A stretch of DNA of 20,057 bases, from the NCBI GenBank assembly GCA_029777755.1, contig JAKORQ010000546.1, forward strand, positions 1-20,057. Reading direction: 5' to 3'. Origin of the DNA: Planctomycetota bacterium. GTDB taxonomy: Bacteria > Planctomycetota > Phycisphaerae > Tepidisphaerales > Tepidisphaeraceae. The notes under the pieces were generated by a model. The model did no database searches, was not told where the DNA came from, and saw nothing but the letters and a program-made list of their open reading frames with translations. This document shows positions 14,926 through 20,057 of this stretch, piece by piece (within the stretch, counting starts at the first letter, position 1; the number at the start of each line of letters is the position of its first letter). A program made the position numbers and the translations under genes.

Positions 14926-15063
14926 TTGCGATTTGCGATTCTCGATCGAGACAGGATCCTGGGTCCTCAACCTTCCAGCACAGCAGGTTACGGAAAGGAA
15001 GTGGAGCAGTCCTGCCGACACGCTGCTCGCGTTGCTAAACGAAGTCAGAATCGCAAATCGCAA
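14926..15063. repeat. Long inverted repeat with 17-bp perfect arms (ATTTGCGATT family)
   Basis: TTGCGATTTGCGATTCT (14926-14942) is repeated in inverse form at 15047-15063, 104 bp apart. The arms are built from 7-bp TTGCGAT units. The hairpin between 12691 and 12754 contains the same TTTGCGATT and ATCGCAATTCG cores. It sits in the noncoding gap upstream of the SDR gene. A partial GAAGTGGAGC match at about 14999 may be a decayed relative of the dispersed repeat. Confidence 0.55.
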
Positions 15064-15555
15064 TTCGAGAAATAGAAAAAAAGAAAATGAACCGCCGCCT
15101 CTGTCATCACGCGGCAGGGCGGGTCTTCCCCACGTCTTCACCCTGTCCGCACCGTTGGCGGCATTGACGACTTGTCGCGGTGCGCCGTAGCATGCCGCTA
15201 GTCGACGCCGAGGTCGTGGCTGGGATGTTTGGTGTCCCATCCATGACGCGGGGGACCCACGGGGCTCCGGTTTGGAAGTGTCCGGGCCTCAACACGGGGC
15301 GCAGGGAAGCGGCATTCCGCCTGCGGGCGGCGTGGAGCATCCCGGGGCACTTTCAAGCCCTAGCCCGGCAGCTAACCCCGCAGGCTTTTGAAAGCTGCGC
15401 GGCGGTCGCTCTCCTGCCGGCCTGGATGCATGTACACGCTGCATGCACAAAGTGATGGCGACTTCCGAGCGACTTGCTGTGCGAATGACGACGTCACTGG
15501 CGGGCGGGCAGGATCACCCACGCCAGGGCGACCGTGACACAAGAACACTAATACC
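15064..15555. other. Noncoding, GC-rich region
   Basis: No convincing gene is seen in this 492-bp gap before the APC permease. A short polypurine stretch (15068-15090) is followed by very GC-rich sequence with several possible stems. Examples are a CTTTCAA-GCC pairing with GGCTTTTGAAAG (about 15348-15396) and TGCATG/CATGCA near 15426. The minus-strand reading is rich in Pro, Thr and Arg and looks non-coding. It may hold a structured RNA or an unrecognised dispersed repeat. Confidence 0.4.
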
Positions 15556-17439
15556 ATGGGAAACCAGCATGGCACTCGCGGGCCATCGGAAGCGCTTCAG
15601 CTCCTGGCCAGCGAACGGCCGCGCAACGTCAGTTGGATGGGCGCTGCGGGGATGTTGTTTGGCGACTGGGGCACCAGCCGCCTCTACCTGCTGGGCCTGG
15701 CATTTCTTGTCGCTGGACGCAGCAGCATCTACCTCATAGCCGCGATGAGCGTGCTGCTGATCTGTGTGGGCTGGGCCTACACGCAGATCTGCCGAATCTT
15801 CCCCGATGGCGGGGGCGTCTACACCGCCGGCAAGCAGCGGGCGCGCCTGCTGGGTGTGGTTGGAGCCCTGCTGCTGTTCGCAGGCTATACCGTTACCGCA
15901 AGCATCTCCGCGCTGGAGGCATTCCACTACTTCGGGCTGACCACCATTCAGCAGCATGACGTCGTCGACGTGCGCGACGCCGGCGACCAGATCATCCTCG
16001 TGGAGCAGGCGGGCGCTGAGAAACCACCCGAGGAACTGTGGCATCCGCGCAGCCCGGTGCTCTGGGGCATCGTGGCGATACTGGGCGTGGGAGCGTTTAA
16101 CCTGCTTGGCCCGAAGCACAGTGCCAAGTTCGCCACCACCGCCGCCGTCGCGATGGTGATAGTCACCCTCGTGGTGGTCGCCTTCGCATTTGCCAACCTC
16201 GACTGGGGCAGCATCCGCTGGGGCCGGCTGGAACATCCGCCCTTTGATGCGTGGCAGGGTTTTGTATCGATAGTGCTGGCGCTCTCCGGCGTCGAGGCGA
16301 TCGCCAATCTCACCGGCGTGATGAAAAAGCCGGTCCACTCCACCGCCCGCAAGTCGATCTGGGTGGTGACGCTGGAGGTGGCGATCGTCAACCTGCTGGT
16401 GAGCATCCTGATGGTCGCCTATTCGCCGGGCAGGACCGATCATGTCGAGGACATGCTGGCGTACATCGCCGGGCAGGCGATGGGGCCGCTGGGTGAATGG
16501 CCGGTGCGCATAATCGGCGGACTGCTCCTGCTCTCGGCCACCAACACCGCGATCAACGGGCTGATGAGCATGTGCTACGTAATGAGCCGCGACGGGGAAC
16601 TGCCCGCCATCCTGCAGAAGCTCAACGGCTTTGGCGCGCCATACTACGCGGCCGCCGTGGCGACCACCGCGCCGATCATCGTGCTGTTTCTCTTCAATGA
16701 CCTTACCTCGCTGGCAGCGCTCTATGCCATCGGCGTGGTCGGCGCCATCACCATGAACTGCTCGCTCTGCTCGCTGCACCCGCGCTTGCGACGCATATGG
16801 CGCAAGGTGGCGGTAGCCTCGCTGGCGCTGCTCTTGGTGGCGATCTTCATCACGCTGGCTGCCACTCGCGTCTATGCGCTGGTCTTCATCGCCATCGTGG
16901 TGTCGATCGGCCTGCTGACCAGATGGGCAAACCAGTACGTCACCAGCCGCAAGCCCAAGCTCAGCCTCTTTCGCCAGGCGATCGTCGACCAGATCACGCC
17001 GGACGCCTGGAACCGCCCGCGACTGCTGGTGGCGACGGCCGGCTCATCCAACCTCGCGGAAAAGGCAATCCAGCACGCCCGCGAGCAGGGAGCGACGCTG
17101 GTGGTCAGCTTCGTGCGCGAGGTTTCGCTCAACTTCACCGCCGGCGTCGGTGAGCGCATGAACATCGACACCGACCCGGCCGCCCAGGCGATGTTCGTGG
17201 ACTTCCTGGAGCTGGGCGCGAAGAACGGAGTGCCGATCGTCCCCACCTATGACGTCGGCCCGGACGCGGCCACCCTGATCGCCGAGGCGGCCGCCATGAA
17301 TGCCGTGCAGGAAGTGCTGATCGGCACCAGCCGGCGCGGACGACTGCATCGCATCATCCGCGGCAGCTTCCAGAGGAAGCTCGAGTCGCTGCTGCCTCCG
17401 GAGATCACGGTGAGGGTCATCGAGGTAAGTGCGCAATAG
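15556..17439 (+). CDS. APC-superfamily amino acid permease fused to a C-terminal Usp domain
   Basis: This 627-residue membrane transporter has about twelve hydrophobic segments from residue about 30 to 470, for example SVLLICVGWAY, LLGVVGALLLFAGYT and VVTLEVAIVNLLVSILMVAY. A soluble domain follows (residues about 486-625) that looks like a universal stress protein: RPRLLVATAGSSNLAEKAIQHAREQGATLVV, then AAMNAVQEVLIGTSRRGRLHRIIRGSF. The ATP loop does not follow the strict G-2x-G-9x-G rule, so nucleotide binding is uncertain. The ATG at 15556 is the first start after an in-frame stop and has no Shine-Dalgarno. A TAATAC -10-like hexamer at 15549-15554 makes a leaderless mRNA possible. The substrate is unknown. 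The Usp tail suggests regulation by stress or nucleotide. Confidence 0.88.
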   Translation: MGNQHGTRGPSEALQLLASERPRNVSWMGAAGMLFGDWGTSRLYLLGLAFLVAGRSSIYLIAAMSVLLICVGWAYTQICRIFPDGGGVYTAGKQRARLLGVVGALLLFAGYTVTASISALEAFHYFGLTTIQQHDVVDVRDAGDQIILVEQAGAEKPPEELWHPRSPVLWGIVAILGVGAFNLLGPKHSAKFATTAAVAMVIVTLVVVAFAFANLDWGSIRWGRLEHPPFDAWQGFVSIVLALSGVEAIANLTGVMKKPVHSTARKSIWVVTLEVAIVNLLVSILMVAYSPGRTDHVEDMLAYIAGQAMGPLGEWPVRIIGGLLLLSATNTAINGLMSMCYVMSRDGELPAILQKLNGFGAPYYAAAVATTAPIIVLFLFNDLTSLAALYAIGVVGAITMNCSLCSLHPRLRRIWRKVAVASLALLLVAIFITLAATRVYALVFIAIVVSIGLLTRWANQYVTSRKPKLSLFRQAIVDQITPDAWNRPRLLVATAGSSNLAEKAIQHAREQGATLVVSFVREVSLNFTAGVGERMNIDTDPAAQAMFVDFLELGAKNGVPIVPTYDVGPDAATLIAEAAAMNAVQEVLIGTSRRGRLHRIIRGSFQRKLESLLPPEITVRVIEVSAQ

Positions 17440-17744
17440 GCGGATCTACCGAAAGTGGAGCGGATTATCTCAAGCCGCGGGACGTCGGATCGGCTGAAGT
17501 CTACCCGACCTGGATGCATACCGATCGGAATCGAGAGTCGTTCTGGTGCGCAAACACTCGGTGATTGCAACTTCGGCATCTGTAGAAGCGTCCAAGGCGC
17601 GCCTGTCACCACGTCCTGCACCATCTCGCCGCGTTTTCGCATCCTACGAGTCCCTTCGTTGCTCAGTCGCTTCGTCGCTCCTTTGCTTGCTTCGTGCGCC
17701 GCGGTGATGTAATCGCCACTCGCTCATGGTAAAAACATCTGTCG
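17440..17744. other. Noncoding gap containing dispersed repeat
   Basis: This 305-bp gap separates the permease from the kinase. Apart from repeat copy B at its left end I see no gene. The plus-strand reading after the repeat is arginine- and serine-rich and without a ribosome site. A TAAAAA hexamer at 17730-17735 could be a -10 for the kinase. Confidence 0.4.
17451..17521 (+). repeat. Dispersed repeat, copy B
   Basis: GAAAGTGGAGCGG, CAAGCCGCGGGA, GGATCGGC and ACCCGACCTGGAT follow each other in the same order as in copies A and C. It starts 11 bp after the stop of the APC-Usp gene. Confidence 0.65.
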
Positions 17745-18869
17745 ATGAACAGAGACGTTGTCGTCGCCGGCCATGTCTGCCTTGATGTGATCCCGCAGTT
17801 CCCGCCAAAGTCGCTGGAACTGGCCCCGGGAGCGCTGCTCAAGGTGGGCCCGGCCATCCGCGCAACCGGCGGCGCGGTCGCCAACACCGGCATTGCGCTG
17901 CATCGCCTGGGGTTCAACGTCCGGCTGGTGGGCAAGGTCGGGGATGACCTGTTCGGCCGGGAGATCCTCTCCATCCTGCGCGGCCAGGGCGAGCACCTGG
18001 CCGAGGGGATGATCATCTCAAGGCGCGACACCACCAGCTACACAGTGGTAATCTCGCCGCCGGGCGTGGACCGGACGTTTCTGCACTGCCCGGGCGCCAA
18101 CGACACTCTCAGGGCTCGCGATATCCCCTCATCTGCATTCGCTGGCGCACGGCTGCTGCACTTCGGATATCCCCCGCTGATGCGGCAGATGTATCTCAAC
18201 GACGGCCGTGAACTGCTGCGCGTCTTCACGCGGGCAAAAAAGGCGGGATTGACGACTTCGCTGGACATGGCCGAGCCGGATGCCGCCTCGGAGGCGGGGC
18301 AGATCGACTGGCCGGCGCTGCTGCGCAACGTCCTGCCGCAGGTGGATCTGTTTGTGCCGAGCATCCAGGAGATCCTGTTCATGGCTGACCGGCCGACCTG
18401 GCAGAGGATCGTGAAGAAGCACGGCACAGTAAGCATCCCCCGCGATATCGACCTTGTGCTGCTGCGAAAGCTCAGCGGAAAGCTGCTGGACTGGGGAGCC
18501 GCGTGCGTGATGATCAAGCTGGGCGACCAGGGGGCGTATCTGCGCACCACACCAGACAAAGCGAGGCTTGAGGGCATGGGCGCATGTCGCCCGGCCAACA
18601 TAGACGCATGGCTCAGACGCGCGATCGCTTTCCCCTGCTACCAGGCTAAGGTCGTGGGCACTACCGGCTCGGGCGACTGCACCATCGCAGGTTTCCTCGG
18701 CGGGCTGCTGAAGGGAATGTCGCCGGAGGATTGCCTGAAGTCGGCCGTGGCGGTTGGTGCGGCCAGTGTCGAGGCGCCCGATGCCACCAGCGGCGTGCCA
18801 TCCTGGTCGACCATCCAGAAGCGCCTCCGCTCCAGATGGCGAAGTCGGAACTCCTGCATCTCGCTCTAG
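17745..18869 (+). CDS. PfkB/ribokinase-family carbohydrate kinase
   Basis: This 374-residue kinase has the PfkB signatures. The N-terminal part reads VVVAGHVCLDVIP, then GGAVANTGIALHRLGFNVRLVGKVGDDLFG (PfkB signature 1, residues about 44-73). The C-terminal ATP and catalytic motif is GTTGSGDC (residues 305-312), with catalytic base Asp311. The usual first Asp of DTxGAGD is replaced by Gly305; the base itself is kept, so activity is still expected. It phosphorylates a sugar or nucleoside using ATP; the substrate cannot be named. The ATG at 17745 lacks a Shine-Dalgarno. The last 15 residues are rich in Arg and Ser and could be an altered C-terminus running toward the repeat downstream. It is convergent with the polyol dehydrogenase, which together suggest polyol to ketose to phospho-sugar metabolism. 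Confidence 0.88.
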   Translation: MNRDVVVAGHVCLDVIPQFPPKSLELAPGALLKVGPAIRATGGAVANTGIALHRLGFNVRLVGKVGDDLFGREILSILRGQGEHLAEGMIISRRDTTSYTVVISPPGVDRTFLHCPGANDTLRARDIPSSAFAGARLLHFGYPPLMRQMYLNDGRELLRVFTRAKKAGLTTSLDMAEPDAASEAGQIDWPALLRNVLPQVDLFVPSIQEILFMADRPTWQRIVKKHGTVSIPRDIDLVLLRKLSGKLLDWGAACVMIKLGDQGAYLRTTPDKARLEGMGACRPANIDAWLRRAIAFPCYQAKVVGTTGSGDCTIAGFLGGLLKGMSPEDCLKSAVAVGAASVEAPDATSGVPSWSTIQKRLRSRWRSRNSCISL

Positions 18870-18880
18870 ATCTGCTGCAA

Positions 18881-18950
18881 GAAGTGGAGCGGCTCGTCCT
18901 CAAGCCGCGGGATTTCGAATCGGTGAAGATCTGCCCGATTTGGATAGACG
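18881..18950 (+). repeat. Dispersed repeat, copy C
   Basis: GAAGTGGAGCGG, CGTCCTCAAGCCGCGGGA, TCGAATCGG and GATCTGCCCGATTTGGAT make this the cleanest copy. It lies 11 bp after the stop of the PfkB gene, the same distance as copy B from its gene, in the gap before the convergent dehydrogenase. Confidence 0.65.
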
Positions 18951-18979
18951 TTGACAGACGCCGAGAGCGCTCCACAGGT

Positions 18980-20057
18980 TCAACTCGCCTGTGCAACAAG
19001 ATCTATCAGCTCGCAAGCCTCGGCCGAGTGGATCTTCTCGCCCCAGATTGGCGCCAGCGCCTGGATGACCTGCTCACGCGATACTGACCGCCGGCCGAGG
19101 TGATAGCGCAGCGCCGCGGCCGCCCCGCGCGCCAGGTTAACCGGCCGAATCCTATGCGAAAGCGCCAGCCGCATGGTGCCGAACAGGCGATCCTCATACC
19201 CGAGCTTCCGCTGCGGGTCGCGGATAACTCGCGAAACCAGGTCCTGCAGATTCGCATTCATCATCCGGTGAAGCAGGTCATCTGCGTATCGCGCAAACCC
19301 TTCGGCCGTGAACAGTTCATCGTTGAGCGATGCATACTTGCGTGTCAGCGCCGCCCCCGACTCGTTGATGAACGCCTCCCGGGCGATCTTCAGTATGTCA
19401 TCATGCCCGGCCACCTCCGACATCAGCTTCAGCCCTCGTTCATTGGCCAGGTACCCGATCAGTGCGTGGACGGCGTTGTGGCCAAACAGCTTCGCCTCCT
19501 CAAATGGCAGCAGATTCGGCTTCTCTATGAACGCGTCGATGCCACGGACAAACCCGTCCAGCCGAACCTGGCTGATCAGGATGCGGTTGAACGCTTCCAC
19601 GAGGATGGCACGATCGAAGGATGGCGCAAGGGTGGCGAGATCCAGCTCGCGCGTCTGCTGCGGGTCGGTGATCACGCCGCTCATCTTGCCGATGACCGTG
19701 TTGACGATCTGGAGCCGCGCCAGGCATTCGGCCGGCAGGCGCCGGGTGAGGCTTTCGCGCAGGATCTCGGCGGCGTGATTGTGGTTCTCGGCGGTGTAGA
19801 TGAGCTGTTGCCTGGTCGGGCCATCCTTGAGGGCAGCGCAAAGAAGCTCGACGACTGAAGCAAGGCCGCCGCGGGTGAAGAAGTCGACGCTGGGCAGCGC
19901 GGTGGCAAGCTCATCGGCATCGCGGATCGACTCGACAAGGCGGGCGCGATCCTCCGCCACGCCGGGGTTGTAGATCTCCACGCCAGCGACCTCGGCCTTT
20001 TCTATGCGATCCTCAAGTGCGATGTTGACGCAGTACCTGCCGCCAGAAGTGCGCACC
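18980..20057 (-). CDS. Mannitol/polyol dehydrogenase (long-chain), 5' end outside window
   Basis: The open frame runs from the right edge to the TGA or equivalent stop at 18980, giving about 358 residues of a polyol-specific long-chain dehydrogenase of the MtlD/mannitol dehydrogenase type. The catalytic K-x4-N-x2-H motif is present as AKLFGHNAVHALIG (near 19460-19500). Before it come TAENHNHAAEIL, IVNTVIGKMSG and FDRAILVEAFNRILI, all typical of the family's C-terminal domain and substrate site. The N-terminal Rossmann glycine motif (GAGNIGRG) must lie outside the window, so the apparent GTG at 20056 is not the true start. It oxidises mannitol-type polyols or their phosphates with NAD. Whether the substrate is free or phosphorylated cannot be told here. 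Confidence 0.85.
   Translation of the reverse strand, partial: VRTSGGRYCVNIALEDRIEKAEVAGVEIYNPGVAEDRARLVESIRDADELATALPSVDFFTRGGLASVVELLCAALKDGPTRQQLIYTAENHNHAAEILRESLTRRLPAECLARLQIVNTVIGKMSGVITDPQQTRELDLATLAPSFDRAILVEAFNRILISQVRLDGFVRGIDAFIEKPNLLPFEEAKLFGHNAVHALIGYLANERGLKLMSEVAGHDDILKIAREAFINESGAALTRKYASLNDELFTAEGFARYADDLLHRMMNANLQDLVSRVIRDPQRKLGYEDRLFGTMRLALSHRIRPVNLARGAAAALRYHLGRRSVSREQVIQALAPIWGEKIHSAEACELIDLVAQAS

Noticed and set aside
15514..16779. Long minus-strand frame inside the permease
   Set aside because: Antisense artefact of codon bias; no ribosome site and no domain.

Overview
The window is a GC-rich (about 60% or more by eye), gene-dense bacterial segment with several noncoding gaps rich in repeats. 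Four features suggest a member of the Planctomycetota, possibly Phycisphaerae: a URO-D/MtaA-like enzyme used as a stand-alone gene, a PfkB kinase carrying GTTGSGD, a large AsmA-like membrane-anchored protein, and the flavour of the hydrolase pseudogene. This placement is inference from family resemblance; no rRNA or marker gene is present.

Left part (1-2303): the N-terminal part of an AsmA-like envelope protein on the minus strand, running off the left edge. It is divergent from a uroporphyrinogen-decarboxylase-like gene with a TTG start.

Central part (2374-12689): a regulatory and nitric-oxide-related block. In order it holds an Rrf2-family regulator with an incomplete cysteine set, a very large 5TM/multi-PAS histidine kinase overlapping its NarL-type response regulator, a 48-residue membrane miniprotein with a strong ribosome binding site, and an ArsR-type regulator. 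Convergent to these lie norZ (quinol nitric oxide reductase, all metal ligands of the active site present) and a radical SAM/SPASM gene, separated by an 11-bp perfect stem-loop. Divergent from norZ, across a 91-bp intergenic region with a 6-2-6 palindrome, run a flavin-binding PNPOx-like protein, a 73-residue unknown and a CBS-pair protein. The most economical reading is a nitrosative or redox stress locus: qNor removes NO, and the Rrf2, two-component and ArsR regulators are candidates for its control.

Right part (12690-20057): an alpha/beta hydrolase pseudogene (or error-containing gene), an SDR oxidoreductase, an APC permease fused to a Usp domain, a PfkB sugar kinase and a polyol (mannitol-type) dehydrogenase truncated by the window edge. 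Together these look like sugar and polyol metabolism. The gaps here contain three kinds of repeat: a dispersed element of about 70 bp in three direct copies plus one split inverted copy; a 124-bp element with perfect 14-bp inverted ends; and two elements built on inverted ATTTGCGATT arms. No tRNA, rRNA, CRISPR array or intact insertion sequence was seen.
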